Positions 15,843-23,965 of a DNA stretch of 64,000 bases are shown here, piece by piece. Below the pieces are notes generated by a model. That model was not told the DNA's origin. It was given only the letters and a program-made list of their open reading frames with translations, and searched no databases. The position numbers and the translations under genes are program-made. The DNA comes from Myxococcales bacterium (GTDB lineage Bacteria > Myxococcota > Myxococcia > Myxococcales > Anaeromyxobacteraceae), in assembly GCA_021806645.1 (NCBI GenBank), contig JAJZQX010000002.1:62001-126000 (forward strand), written 5' to 3'. The number at the start of each line of letters is the position of its first letter. Position 1 is the first letter of the stretch.

Positions 15843-16760
15843 TCAGCGCGGGGACCGCCCGGCGCCGCGCGGGCCGGCCGCGGCCGTCGCGTTGGCCGTC
15901 GCGGCCGGGTCCTCGTCCAGCTCCCGCGACGCCCAGGGCGCCAGCCGCTGCAGGGCTCCGGCGATGAGCGGGTCGGTGGGGGCCAGCCGTCGCGCCTCGC
16001 GCAGCCGCGCCACCGACACCTCGATCCGGCCGGCGGTCAGGTGGGCGATCCCCTCGTCGAAGAGCGCCTGGGCCGCCGCGCTCCGGCCGGTGGCCGCGTT
16101 CGGCCCCACCGTCGGCGCCGGCAGCTTGACCCCCTGGGCGGCCAGCGCCTTCTCGGCGGCGGCCAGCGGCTCGTTCCAGAGGGACGGCGACGCCGCCTCG
16201 GCGGCGGCGAGGACGAGCAGCCGCCGGGCCAGCAGGGCGAAGATGGCGGCGCGAACCCGCTCGAAGGCCGAGCCGAGCTGCCGCGCCAGCGCGCCCACGG
16301 TGATGCCGCTGCCGACCCGGCGCAGCACCGCCACCTCCTCCGCGGAGAAGTCGGCCATGAAGCGGGGCGGCTCGCCGAGCCGGAGCAGGGTGCTGCGCGG
16401 CAGCCGGTCCGGCATGCGCCTGGCGTTGCCGGCGGACTGCGGGAGGACCCGCAGCAGCACGTCGAACCAGGCCGGGCTGGTGCGGGAGGGCTGGAACTGG
16501 ATGCCGAGCCGCGACGGGCTCCGGGAACTCGACCAGACCACCCGGCCGCTCGCCTCGATGGTCTGGTCGATCGCCTCGCAGTGGATCTTGAGCTTCAGCT
16601 CCCGGCCCGGGGAGGCGAGGCGCGGCGTCACCAGCTGGCAGCCGAGCGGGCCGAGGTCCTCGGTGGAGGCAGTCCAGGCCGAGAACCGGTCGCGGACGTC
16701 CACCCGGCAGCGGTGGGCCACCCGCGGCGACTTTCTCGGATTGACCAGCTCGTCGTGCAC
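15843..16760 (-). CDS. PilZ-domain protein with helical C-terminal region
   Basis: The GTG at 16760 has GGAGG eight bases before it. Residues about 5-110 are PilZ-like: NPRKSPRVAHRCRVDVRD contains the RxxxR-type basic cluster at the start of c-di-GMP-binding PilZ domains, and RLGIQFQP closes the domain. The middle contains EEVAVLRRVGSGITVGALARQ, resembling the helical linkers of DUF4388-like and TPR regulators. The end has a TPR-like pair (ALFDEGIAHLTAGRIEVSVA). The protein may bind cyclic di-GMP. Its role is unknown, and it converges with purF. A longer reading from 16928 adds a basic tail and was rejected. Confidence 0.72.
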   Translation of the reverse strand: MHDELVNPRKSPRVAHRCRVDVRDRFSAWTASTEDLGPLGCQLVTPRLASPGRELKLKIHCEAIDQTIEASGRVVWSSSRSPSRLGIQFQPSRTSPAWFDVLLRVLPQSAGNARRMPDRLPRSTLLRLGEPPRFMADFSAEEVAVLRRVGSGITVGALARQLGSAFERVRAAIFALLARRLLVLAAAEAASPSLWNEPLAAAEKALAAQGVKLPAPTVGPNAATGRSAAAQALFDEGIAHLTAGRIEVSVARLREARRLAPTDPLIAGALQRLAPWASRELDEDPAATANATAAAGPRGAGRSPR

Positions 16761-16911
16761 GGCGGCCCCCTCCAGTGAAGTGTAGACTGCGGTCCGTGGA
16801 GCATGTGACGGCCATCTACAATAGACCGTAACAACTCGTTTTTTCCTGGGACCCGGATGGGTCTTCCGGCCGCTGGCGGTCCGTGGCACCCCCTCGGCTA
16901 AGCTCGCCTTC

Positions 16912-17758
16912 GTGGACACCGCGGACACCAGGGACGGGCCGAAGGTGGCCGAAGGGGAGGTGCTTGTCTACCGGCTCTTCGACATCGCCGACGCCATCGA
17001 CCTGGCCCGCGCCGAGGCGCTCGCGGAGGCCCCGACCGCCCGGCTCAAGATCGACCGGGCCCTGAGCGCCTCCGCCATCGAGTTTCCCCGGCCACCGCTG
17101 CGCCTGGCGCTCGGCCGCCGGGACCTCGACCTCCCGACCGGCCGGGACCAGCGCCTCGATCGACGGGGTGGCCCGGCGAGACGCCGACGAGGTCGGGAAG
17201 GCGCTGGGGCCGGCGCTGGAGCGCCCCCACCGCTGGGAGGGGCACGAGACCTACCAGGTCTTCTTCGTCCGCTCGTTCCAGGGGAAGCCGGTCCTGGCCA
17301 GGGAACTGCTGGCCCGGGGTCCGATCCCGGACCTGCTGGAGTTCGCCACCGCGCACCTGCTGGAGCTGCGCTACCACGACGACCTGCTCGACCGCGAACT
17401 TCACCGGCTGTACGACGAGCTGGAGGGGGGCGGGAACCTCGTCACACATGTGCTGACGCGCAAGTACCGCAAGCTCCAGCGCAAGACCGCGAGGCTGCTG
17501 CTGGAGCTGTCGGAGATGATCGAACGGCTTGAAAACGCTGTGAAAATCGTCGGCGACTTCTACCTGGCGCGGCTCTACCAGAGCGCGGTGCGGCGCTTCC
17601 GGCTGGCCGCCTGGCAGGAGACGGTCCTGCGCAAGCAGAAGCTGCTGGCCGAGGTGAACGACCTGACCGGCGCCGCCGCCGACACCTCCCGCTCGGAGCT
17701 GCTCGAGGTGGCCATCATCCTCCTCATCCTCTGGGAGGTGGTGGCCGCCCTCCGTTGA
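16912..17758 (+). pseudogene. DUF155/RMND1-family gene broken by a frameshift
   Basis: The N-terminal part, from the GTG at 16912, reads VLVYRLFDIADAIDLARAEA and FPRPPLRLALGRRDLDLP, the start of RMD1/YagE-like DUF155 proteins. The C-terminal part is in a different frame from about 17130 onward: YQVFFVRSFQGKP, FATAHLLELRYHDDLLDREL, NAVKIVGDFYLARLYQSA and a terminal membrane helix (LLEVAIILLILWEVVAAL), all typical of the family. The expected strand around FDFG between the halves is absent, so an out-of-frame deletion of a few tens of bases is more likely than a single-base slip. A sequencing error cannot be excluded. Confidence 0.72.
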
Positions 17759-17868
17759 CGCGACGTCCCGCGCACTTGTGGTCAACGTACACATTCGGGG
17801 CGTCGGTGGTTTCCGCGGGCGATCTTCACGGAAGGCCCATTTTTCAGGGTGATCGTGAGGGCGGGAAG

Positions 17869-17897
17869 TTGACTCCCCGATCCGGAAACGATATCAC
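17869..17897 (+). promoter_or_regulatory. Putative HU promoter
   Basis: TTGACT (17869-17874) is separated by 17 bases from TATCAC (17892-17897). This sigma-70-like pair lies about 60 bases upstream of the HU start codon, which has its own AGGAGG. Confidence 0.5.
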
Positions 17898-17957
17898 CCT
17901 CGTCAATCGCCGCCCTGTTACTCCAATCGACCAGCGGCGGCAGGAGGGTTCTCCGAC

Positions 17958-18245
17958 ATGACGCAGGCCCAGTTCTTCCAGGCGGTGGCCGAGACGGCCA
18001 ATGTTTCCAAGGTGCAGGCCAAGGCGGTCTTCGCGGCCGTCGAGGATGTCGTGATGAAGCGGCTGAAGGGCGAGGGGAAGATCCCGCTCGGCGGCCTCGG
18101 TGCGGTGAAGCTGGTCGACCGCAAGGCGCGCATCGGCCGCAATCCGGCCACCGGTGAGCAGATCAAGATCGCCGCCAAGACGGTCGTCAAGATCGCCCCG
18201 GCCAAGGCGCTCAAGGACGCGTTCAACAAGAAGGCGAAGAAGTAG
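17958..18245 (+). CDS. HU-family DNA-binding protein
   Basis: The 95-residue basic protein has the HU/IHF fold: an N-terminal helical half (MTQAQFFQAVAETANVSKVQ) and the beta-arm hallmark IGRNPATGEQIKIAAKTVVK, whose Pro intercalates into DNA. The C-terminus is Lys-rich. HU bends DNA and organises the nucleoid. AGGAGG lies upstream of the ATG, and a strong hairpin terminator follows, so this is a monocistronic unit. Anaerobic myxobacteria carry several HU paralogues, so a gene symbol is withheld. Confidence 0.95.
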   Translation: MTQAQFFQAVAETANVSKVQAKAVFAAVEDVVMKRLKGEGKIPLGGLGAVKLVDRKARIGRNPATGEQIKIAAKTVVKIAPAKALKDAFNKKAKK

Positions 18246-18269
18246 CTTCGTCGCCAGTCCGGGATTCCG

Positions 18270-18302
18270 ACGCCCGTCGCGCACCCGCGCGGCGGGCGTT
18301 TT
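18270..18302 (+). terminator. Factor-independent terminator after the HU gene
   Basis: A 12-pair stem (ACGCCCGTCGCG against CGCGGCGGGCGT, with one G-U pair) has a short loop and runs into TTTT. It lies 25 bases after the HU stop codon. Confidence 0.85.
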
Positions 18303-18335
18303 CACGCGCCGGCAGCCATATCGCTGCGTATCTCC

Positions 18336-18364
18336 TTGACAATCTCGGCCCGCGATTCTAGCGT
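18336..18364 (+). promoter_or_regulatory. Putative promoter of the nuoEFJK operon
   Basis: A perfect TTGACA (18336-18341) is 17 bases from TAGCGT (18359-18364). It lies about 45 bases before the nuoE ATG and immediately after the HU terminator. Confidence 0.55.
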
Positions 18365-18409
18365 CCGGCCCCGTTCCTCCCGCTCCCGTTACCCCACTTT
18401 CGGACTCCC

Positions 18410-18919
18410 ATGACGAACCAGGCAGGTGGTGTCGAGGGGTTGCCGCGAGAGAAGGTCGAGCAGTTCGACCGTGAGCTCGCTCCCATCCTCAAGCGGTACC
18501 CGCCCGACCGGAAGGCCTCGGCGATGATCCCGGCGCTCCGCCTGGGCCAGGCCCTCTTCGGGCACGTCTCCCCGGCGGTCCAGGCGCTGGCGGCCGACCG
18601 GCTCGGGACCTCGCCGTCCCGCGCCGAGGAGGTCGCCACCTTCTACGTGATGCTGGAGACCCATCCGACCGGGAAGCACCTGGTCGAGCTCTGCACCAAC
18701 GTCTCCTGCTCGCTCTCGGGCGGCGACCAGCTCTGGGCCTACCTGAAGCGGAAGCTGGCGCTGGCCCAGGCCGGCTCCACCACCGACGGCCGCTACACGC
18801 TGCGCGAGGTCGAGTGCCTCGGCTCCTGCGGGACCGCGCCGGCCATGCTGGTGGACGAGGAGATGTACGAGCAGCTGACGCCGCAGAAGGTGGACGCCAT
18901 CCTGGGGGGGCTCAAGTGA
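18410..18919 (+). CDS. nuoE: NADH-quinone oxidoreductase subunit E
   Basis: This 169-residue thioredoxin-like subunit of complex I binds the N1a [2Fe-2S] cluster. All four ligands are visible: CTNVSC (C-x4-C) and CLGSC (C-x3-C). The preceding VATFYVMLETHPTGKHLVELC segment is typical. It works with NuoF in the cytoplasmic NADH-oxidising arm. Its TGA overlaps the GTG of nuoF, so the two are translationally coupled. It is first in the operon behind a TTGACA promoter. Confidence 0.96.
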   Translation: MTNQAGGVEGLPREKVEQFDRELAPILKRYPPDRKASAMIPALRLGQALFGHVSPAVQALAADRLGTSPSRAEEVATFYVMLETHPTGKHLVELCTNVSCSLSGGDQLWAYLKRKLALAQAGSTTDGRYTLREVECLGSCGTAPAMLVDEEMYEQLTPQKVDAILGGLK

Positions 18920-20247
18920 GCGACACGCTCATCCTCTCCGCCCGCTGGGGCAAGCCCGACTCCGCCGCCCTCTCGACCTACCGGGCCGACGGCGGCTACG
19001 CCGCGCTCGACAAGGCGCTCGGCATGGAGCCCTCGCTCATCGTGGACGAGGTGAAGAAGTCCAACCTGCGCGGCCGCGGCGGCGCCGGCTTCGCCACCGG
19101 CCTCAAGTGGACCTTCCTGCCCAAGGACGTCCGGCCCCGCTACCTCACGGTCAACGCCGACGAGTCCGAACCCGGCACCTTCAAGGACCGCTACATCATC
19201 GAGCACGACCCGCACATGCTGATCGAGGGGATCGCGCTCACCTGCTACGCGCTCGACATCCACCTCGCCTACGTCTACATCCGCGGCGAGTTCGCCAGGC
19301 AGGCTCGCATCCTCGAGAAGGCCGTCGAGGAGGCCCGCGCCGCCGGCATCATAGGGTCGAAGCTGCTCGGCAAGAAGGACTTCGACCTCGAGATCCACGT
19401 CCACCGCGGCGCCGGCGCCTACATCTGCGGCGAGGAGTCGGCGCTGCTCGAGTCGCTCGAGGGCAAGAAGGGCTACCCGCGCCTCAAGCCGCCCTTCCCG
19501 GCCGTGGTGGGGCTCTGGGGCAAGCCGACCATCATCAACAACGTCGAGACCATCGCCAACGTGCCCTGGATCGTCCAGCACGGCGGCGACGCCTTCATGG
19601 CGCTCGGCACCGGCAAGTCGGGCGGCACGCGCCTCTTCGGCGTCTCCGGCCACGTCAACCGGCCGGGCGTCTACGAGAAGCCCTGCCACTACAACCTGAA
19701 GAAGCTGATCATGGAGGACGCCGGCGGCATCCTCGGCGGCCGCAAGCTGAAGGCGGTCATCCCGGGCGGCTCCTCGTCGCCGGTGCTGGCGGCCCACGAG
19801 ATCGACATCTCGCTGGAGTTCGACGCCGTCAAGGCGGCCGGCTCGATGTCCGGCTCCGGCGGCGTGATCGTCTTCGACGAGTCGGCCTGCATGGTCCGCG
19901 CGCTGGCCCGCCTCACCCGGTTCTACGCCGAGGAGTCCTGCGGCCAGTGCACCCCCTGCCGCGAGGGGACCAACTGGATGGAGGGCATCTGCCACAAGCT
20001 GGAGCACGGTCACGGCACCGCCGCGGACGTGGCCAAGCTGGAGCAGGTGGCCAACTCGATCGCCGGCAACACCATCTGCGCGCTGGGCGACGCCGCCGCC
20101 ATGCCGGTGCAGTCGTTCGTCAAGAAGTTCAAGGCCGAGTTCCTCCAGCACGCCGAGCTGCACCGCTGCCCGTCGGGCGACCACGGCTGGGGGCTCACCC
20201 AGGCGCCGCGCGACGCGGTGGCCGGGCCCGTGAGGTACGCGCGATGA
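18916..20247 (+). CDS. nuoF: NADH-quinone oxidoreductase subunit F
   Basis: This is the 443-residue NADH-binding subunit of complex I. NLRGRGGAGFATGLKW is the NADH/FMN Gly-rich loop, and GAGAYICGEESALLESLEG is the FMN-binding segment. SCGQCTPCREG plus the later Cys in NTICALGD bind the N3 4Fe-4S cluster. It passes electrons from NADH through FMN to the cluster chain. It starts at a GTG overlapping the nuoE stop and overlaps nuoJ by four bases. No nuoG gene follows, although NuoG normally completes this module. Confidence 0.97.
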   Translation: MSDTLILSARWGKPDSAALSTYRADGGYAALDKALGMEPSLIVDEVKKSNLRGRGGAGFATGLKWTFLPKDVRPRYLTVNADESEPGTFKDRYIIEHDPHMLIEGIALTCYALDIHLAYVYIRGEFARQARILEKAVEEARAAGIIGSKLLGKKDFDLEIHVHRGAGAYICGEESALLESLEGKKGYPRLKPPFPAVVGLWGKPTIINNVETIANVPWIVQHGGDAFMALGTGKSGGTRLFGVSGHVNRPGVYEKPCHYNLKKLIMEDAGGILGGRKLKAVIPGGSSSPVLAAHEIDISLEFDAVKAAGSMSGSGGVIVFDESACMVRALARLTRFYAEESCGQCTPCREGTNWMEGICHKLEHGHGTAADVAKLEQVANSIAGNTICALGDAAAMPVQSFVKKFKAEFLQHAELHRCPSGDHGWGLTQAPRDAVAGPVRYAR

Positions 20248-20759
20248 CCGACCTGTTCACAGCCGAGAAGATCGCCTTCTTCGTCTTCGCCGTCCCGCTG
20301 GTGGCGAGCGCCATCGGGGTGGTGGTGGCGCGCAGCCCCATGTACGCGGCCATGAGCCTGGTGGCGGCCTTCTTCTTCATGGCCGGCGTCTACGTGCTGC
20401 TCTCGGCCCACCTCATCGCCGTCCTCCAGATCCTGGTCTACGCCGGCGCGGTGATGGTGCTCTTCCTCTTCGTGATCATGCTGCTCAGCCTAGGCGACGA
20501 GCGCCCCGAGCTGGAGCGGCTCAAGCAGATGCAGTGGCTCGGCTTCGTGCTGGGCGGGGGCGGCCTGATGGCGCTGCTGGCCTGGATCTCGCGCGAGGTG
20601 GCCGGCGCCCAGATGGCCACGGTCGGCCCCGACTTCGGCACCGTCAAGGCGGTGGGCCGCGTCCTCTTCACCCAGTACCTGCTCCCCTTCGAGGCCACCA
20701 GCCTCCTGCTCACCGTGGCCATCGTCGGCGCGGTGGTGGTGGCGAAGGAGAGGATCTAG
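20244..20759 (+). CDS. nuoJ: NADH-quinone oxidoreductase subunit J
   Basis: The 171-residue membrane subunit of complex I has five hydrophobic segments. LQILVYAGAVMVLFLFVIML is the conserved third helix with the pi-bulge region. The ATG at 20244 overlaps the nuoF stop (ATGA). NuoJ and NuoK lie at the junction between the quinone site and the proton-pumping modules. The other membrane subunits (H, L, M, N, A) are not in this window and must be encoded elsewhere for a complete enzyme. Confidence 0.95.
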   Translation: MTDLFTAEKIAFFVFAVPLVASAIGVVVARSPMYAAMSLVAAFFFMAGVYVLLSAHLIAVLQILVYAGAVMVLFLFVIMLLSLGDERPELERLKQMQWLGFVLGGGGLMALLAWISREVAGAQMATVGPDFGTVKAVGRVLFTQYLLPFEATSLLLTVAIVGAVVVAKERI

Positions 20760-20762
20760 GTC

Positions 20763-21077
20763 ATGAGCACCGTCCCGCTCCAGTGGTACCTGCTGCTGGC
20801 CGCCATCCTCTTCGGGATCGGCCTGGTGGGCGTCCTCATCAAGCGGAACGCGCTGGTGGTCATGATGTGCGTCGAGCTGATGCTCAACGCCGCCAACCTG
20901 ACCTTCCTGGCCTTCTCCCGCCAGCAGGGGAACGTCGGCGGCCACGCCATCGCCTTCTTCGTCATCGCGGTGGCGGCGGCCGAGGCGGCGGTCGGACTCG
21001 CCATCGTCATCGCCATCTACCGCACCCGCGGCTCGGTCAACGTGGACGAGGCGCGGGAGCTGCGCGAAGAGGGCTGA
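20763..21077 (+). CDS. nuoK: NADH-quinone oxidoreductase subunit K
   Basis: The 104-residue protein has three transmembrane helices and the two family Glu residues within the membrane: [14 protein letters not shown] and [18 protein letters not shown]. Length is normal for NuoK. It is separated from nuoJ by three bases. The operon appears to end here, with 66 bases to the next gene. Confidence 0.96.
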   Translation: MSTVPLQWYLLLAAILFGIGLVGVLIKRNALVVMMCVELMLNAANLTFLAFSRQQGNVGGHAIAFFVIAVAAAEAAVGLAIVIAIYRTRGSVNVDEARELREEG

Positions 21078-21143
21078 CCGGCCTTGACCGGCGGGCCCCC
21101 ACCAGGGCGCTCGCCGCGAACCAGAGCGAGGTAGAGTCCAGCC

Positions 21144-22154
21144 ATGCTCGCCCGCTGCGCCCGCTGCCAGGGCACCTTCACCACCGCCACCTTCGGTCTC
21201 CAGACCTGCCCCCACTGCGGCTCCGAGCTGATGCTCGCCGATCCGTCTGGGGGCGCCGTCCAGCCGCCGGCGCCGCCGCCTCCCGCGACGGCCGGGGCGG
21301 GCACGCCGCCGCCGGAGCCGGCCGCCACCGGCGCGGGGGGGCCGCCGCCGCTCCCGCCGCCCGACCCGTTCGCGGGGGCCGTGCCACCGCCGCCGCCGCC
21401 GACGAGCGGGTGGGGCCCGATTCATCCCCCGCCGCCGCCCAACCTGGACGAGCTGGCCTCGCCGTTCGCCGAGCGGTCCACTCGCGGCTTCTTCGCGTCC
21501 TTCTTCGAGACCTTCAAGCTGGTGGGGACGCAGCCGGCCGACTTCTTCCGGCGTGTCCGGATCGACCAGGTCGGCGCCGCGCTGCTCTTCGGCGTCGTCG
21601 GGTCCACGGTCGGCAACTGGGCCTCACTCCTCTTCGGCGCCCTGACCCGGGCCGCCACCATCGGCCAGCTCCAGGCCAGGATCTCGGAGCTGCCGCCCAA
21701 GGCGGCGCAGTTCCTCGAGCAGTTCGCCAGCACCATCGAGGGGCTCACCTCGCCGGCCGCCACCGCGGTCCAGATGCTGGTCGCGCCGCTGGTCTCGCTC
21801 CTCTCCATCTACGTCATCGCCGGCGTCATCCACCTCCTGCTCATGCTGTTCAAGGGGGCGGGGCGCGGCTTCGACGCCACGCTCACCGTGGTGGCATACG
21901 CCAGCGGGCTCTACCTGGTGATGGCCGTCCCGCAGTGCGGCGGGCTCATCGCCGCGGTCTGGTACCTGGCCGTCCTCATCATCGGCCTGGGCGAGGCCCA
22001 GCGCCGCGGACCGGGCAAGGCCGCGCTGGCCGTGTTCTCGCCGGTCCTCCTCCTCTGCCTCTGCGGCTGTGTCCTCGGCTTCATCGGCGGGGCCGGCGCG
22101 TGGAGCGCGATCCAGCAGGCGGCCGAGGCCGCCAGGCAAAAACCGGTCCCGTGA
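21144..22154 (+). CDS. Zinc-ribbon plus Yip1-domain membrane protein
   Basis: The 336-residue protein begins with a zinc-ribbon (CARCQGTF, CPHCGSE), continues with a roughly 80-residue Pro-rich linker, and ends with a Yip1-like membrane domain with about five helices (SFFETFKLVGTQPADFFRRV; LLSIYVIAGVIHLLLMLF). Yip1-domain proteins of bacteria are of unknown role. The zinc ribbon may act as a cytoplasmic interaction module. It overlaps the following DUF2752 gene by GTGA. Confidence 0.8.
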   Translation: MLARCARCQGTFTTATFGLQTCPHCGSELMLADPSGGAVQPPAPPPPATAGAGTPPPEPAATGAGGPPPLPPPDPFAGAVPPPPPPTSGWGPIHPPPPPNLDELASPFAERSTRGFFASFFETFKLVGTQPADFFRRVRIDQVGAALLFGVVGSTVGNWASLLFGALTRAATIGQLQARISELPPKAAQFLEQFASTIEGLTSPAATAVQMLVAPLVSLLSIYVIAGVIHLLLMLFKGAGRGFDATLTVVAYASGLYLVMAVPQCGGLIAAVWYLAVLIIGLGEAQRRGPGKAALAVFSPVLLLCLCGCVLGFIGGAGAWSAIQQAAEAARQKPVP

Positions 22155-22546
22155 GCGCCGCCGGCTCGCCAGCGCGCCGCTTCGGCCACCTCGACGTCTT
22201 CGCCGCCATCGGCGCCCTCTCCTTCCTGGTGGCGCGCTTCCTGCCGGTGCTGGCGCTCCCCTACACCTGCCCGGCCCGGGGGCTGCTCGGCATCCCCTGC
22301 GCCACCTGCGGCATGACCCACGCCTTCGTGGCGCTCGGCCACGGCGACCTGGCCGGCGCGCTCCAGGCCAGCCCGCTGGGCGCGGTCCTGGCCGCCGGGG
22401 CGTGGGGCTTCGCGCTGCTCGACCTGGCGCGGCTCGCGCTCGGCCGGCCCTTCCCGCGGGTCCCGGCCGGCGCGCTGCGCCTGGCCACCGGCGCCGGGGC
22501 GGTGGCGCTCCTCCTCAACTGGGCGTGGCTGCTCGCCCACACCTGA
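22151..22546 (+). CDS. DUF2752 small membrane protein
   Basis: The 131-residue protein starts at a GTG overlapping the previous stop. It has three hydrophobic helices and the family signature CPARGLLGIPCATCGMTHAF (Cys-rich loop with CxxCG-T). DUF2752 proteins have no proven function. The coupling to the Yip1-like gene and the spacing of nine bases to plsY suggest one transcription unit. Confidence 0.82.
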   Translation: MSAAGSPARRFGHLDVFAAIGALSFLVARFLPVLALPYTCPARGLLGIPCATCGMTHAFVALGHGDLAGALQASPLGAVLAAGAWGFALLDLARLALGRPFPRVPAGALRLATGAGAVALLLNWAWLLAHT

Positions 22547-22555
22547 CCGGACTCC

Positions 22556-23164
22556 ATGAACGACGCCGTCCTCGGCCCCGTCCTCGTCGTCGCCGGCTAC
22601 CTGTCCGGCTCCATCCCGTTCGGCCTGGTGTTGTCGAAGCTGCTGCTCGACATCGACGTGCGCCAGGTGGGGAGCGGCAACATCGGCGCCACCAACGCGG
22701 CGCGCGCCGGCGGCCGGAAGCTGGGCGTGCTGGTGCTGCTGCTCGACGCCCTCAAGGCGGTGGTGCCGCTCCTGCTGGCGCGCCGGCTGCTGGGGGGAGG
22801 CGAGCGGGGGGACCTGTGGGTGATGGCGGTGGCCATCGCCGCCTTCGCCGGCCACCTCTTCCCGGTCTGGCTGCGCTTCAAGGGTGGCAAGGGCGTGGCC
22901 ACCGGGCTCGGCATCTTCCTGGTGCTGGCGCCCTGGGCGGCGCTGGCCGGGCTGGCCACCTGGGTGGGCGTCTACGCCGCCACCCGCACCTCCTCGGCCG
23001 GCTCGCTGGCCGGCTCGCTGGTCTGCGTGCTGGTCGGCTTCGACCTGCTCGGCCCCACGCCCATCGCCTGGGGCTGCGCCGCGGTCGGGGCGCTCATCTG
23101 GTGGCGCCACCGCGAGAACATCCGGCGGCTGGTCCGCGGCGAGGAGGGCAGCTTCAGGCCGTGA
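22556..23164 (+). CDS. plsY: Acyl-phosphate:glycerol-3-phosphate acyltransferase
   Basis: This 202-residue inner-membrane enzyme makes lysophosphatidic acid from acyl-phosphate, the first step of phospholipid synthesis in most bacteria. All three PlsY motifs are present: SGSIPFGLVLSK, GSGNIGATNAARAGG and RFKGGKGVATGLG. Five membrane helices are expected and visible. It needs a PlsX to supply acyl-phosphate, which is not in the window. Confidence 0.96.
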   Translation: MNDAVLGPVLVVAGYLSGSIPFGLVLSKLLLDIDVRQVGSGNIGATNAARAGGRKLGVLVLLLDALKAVVPLLLARRLLGGGERGDLWVMAVAIAAFAGHLFPVWLRFKGGKGVATGLGIFLVLAPWAALAGLATWVGVYAATRTSSAGSLAGSLVCVLVGFDLLGPTPIAWGCAAVGALIWWRHRENIRRLVRGEEGSFRP

Positions 23165-23183
23165 GGCCGGCGACGCCACTGTC

Positions 23184-23223
23184 TTGACCACTCATGTCCA
23201 CGTTTGTACCATCATGGACATGA
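23184..23223 (+). promoter_or_regulatory. Promoter and operator of the Phd/PIN toxin-antitoxin pair
   Basis: TTGACC (23184-23189) is 17 bases from TACCAT (23207-23212), placing the transcription start at or next to the ATG at 23220. A perfect nine-base inverted repeat (TCATGTCCA at 23192-23200, TGGACATGA at 23215-23223) brackets the -10 box and overlaps the start codon. This is the expected layout for autorepression by the antitoxin. Confidence 0.65.
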
Positions 23224-23498
23224 AACATCGAACCAGCTCCTCCAACCTCAAGGCCAGGATGGGCCAGTACATGCGCGCCGTCCGGGCCGGCGGCGAGGTG
23301 GTCGTGACCGACCGTGACGAACCGGTGGCCCGGCTGGTGCCCTACCGCGAGGCCGGGCCGGGGCCCGGCGAGGAGCTCCAGGTCGCGCGCGCGAAGGACC
23401 CGGGCGCGCCCGTCTTCTCGAAGGTGAAGGTCCACCCCATCAGGTACCGGGGCCCGCCGACGACGTCGCTGCTCGAAGCGGACCGGAAGCGCCGGTGA
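23220..23498 (+). CDS. Phd/YefM-family antitoxin
   Basis: The 92-residue protein starts MKHRTSSSNLKARMGQYM and continues VVVTDRDEPVARLVPY, the DNA-binding and dimerisation fold of Phd/YefM (prevent-host-death) antitoxins. The C-terminal 40 residues would be the flexible toxin-binding tail. Two in-frame ATGs exist, at 23214 and 23220. The later one was chosen because the -10 box ends at 23212 and transcripts should begin around 23220. It overlaps the PIN toxin gene by GTGA. Confidence 0.85.
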   Translation: MKHRTSSSNLKARMGQYMRAVRAGGEVVVTDRDEPVARLVPYREAGPGPGEELQVARAKDPGAPVFSKVKVHPIRYRGPPTTSLLEADRKRR

Positions 23499-23911
23499 TC
23501 GCGCTGCTCGACACCAGCGTCGTCCTCCGCAAGCTCTTCGGCGAGCCCGGGGCCCTCGCCGAGTGGCCCAGGATCGAGGAGGCCTTCGCGTCGCGCGTCC
23601 TGGTGGTGGAGCTTGGACGGGTCCTCGACCGGGCCCGGCTCGCCGGCGACATCGACGACGGGCAGGTGGAGCAGCTCCAGCGCGAGTCGCGCCGCCTCCT
23701 GCGCTCGGTGGAGCTCATGGCGCTCTCCGACCGGGTCCTGGATCGCGCCGCCGGGCCGATGCCCACCGCGCTCGGCTCGCTCGACGCCATCCACCTCGCG
23801 ACGGCCCTGGAGCTGGCCGTGAAGCGCGCGCCGGGGCTGGTCCTGGCCACCCACGACCGCCAGCTGGCGCGTGCGGCGCGGGCGTCCGGGCTCGAGGTGG
23901 TGGGGAGTTGA
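23495..23911 (+). CDS. PIN-domain ribonuclease toxin (VapC type)
   Basis: The 138-residue protein carries the four acidic positions of PIN domains: LLDTSVVL (Asp), VVVELGRVL (Glu), SLDAIHLATAL (Asp) and LATHDRQLARAA (Asp). VapC toxins cleave tRNA or rRNA when the antitoxin is degraded. The GTG start overlaps the antitoxin stop, coupling their synthesis. A Phd-type antitoxin paired with a PIN toxin is a common hybrid arrangement. The RNA target is unknown. Confidence 0.88.
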   Translation: MIALLDTSVVLRKLFGEPGALAEWPRIEEAFASRVLVVELGRVLDRARLAGDIDDGQVEQLQRESRRLLRSVELMALSDRVLDRAAGPMPTALGSLDAIHLATALELAVKRAPGLVLATHDRQLARAARASGLEVVGS

Positions 23912-23965
23912 GGTCGGCCCACGCCGCGTGGAGCAGGGACTTCTCCGGCTCCCGCCGGCACCGCC

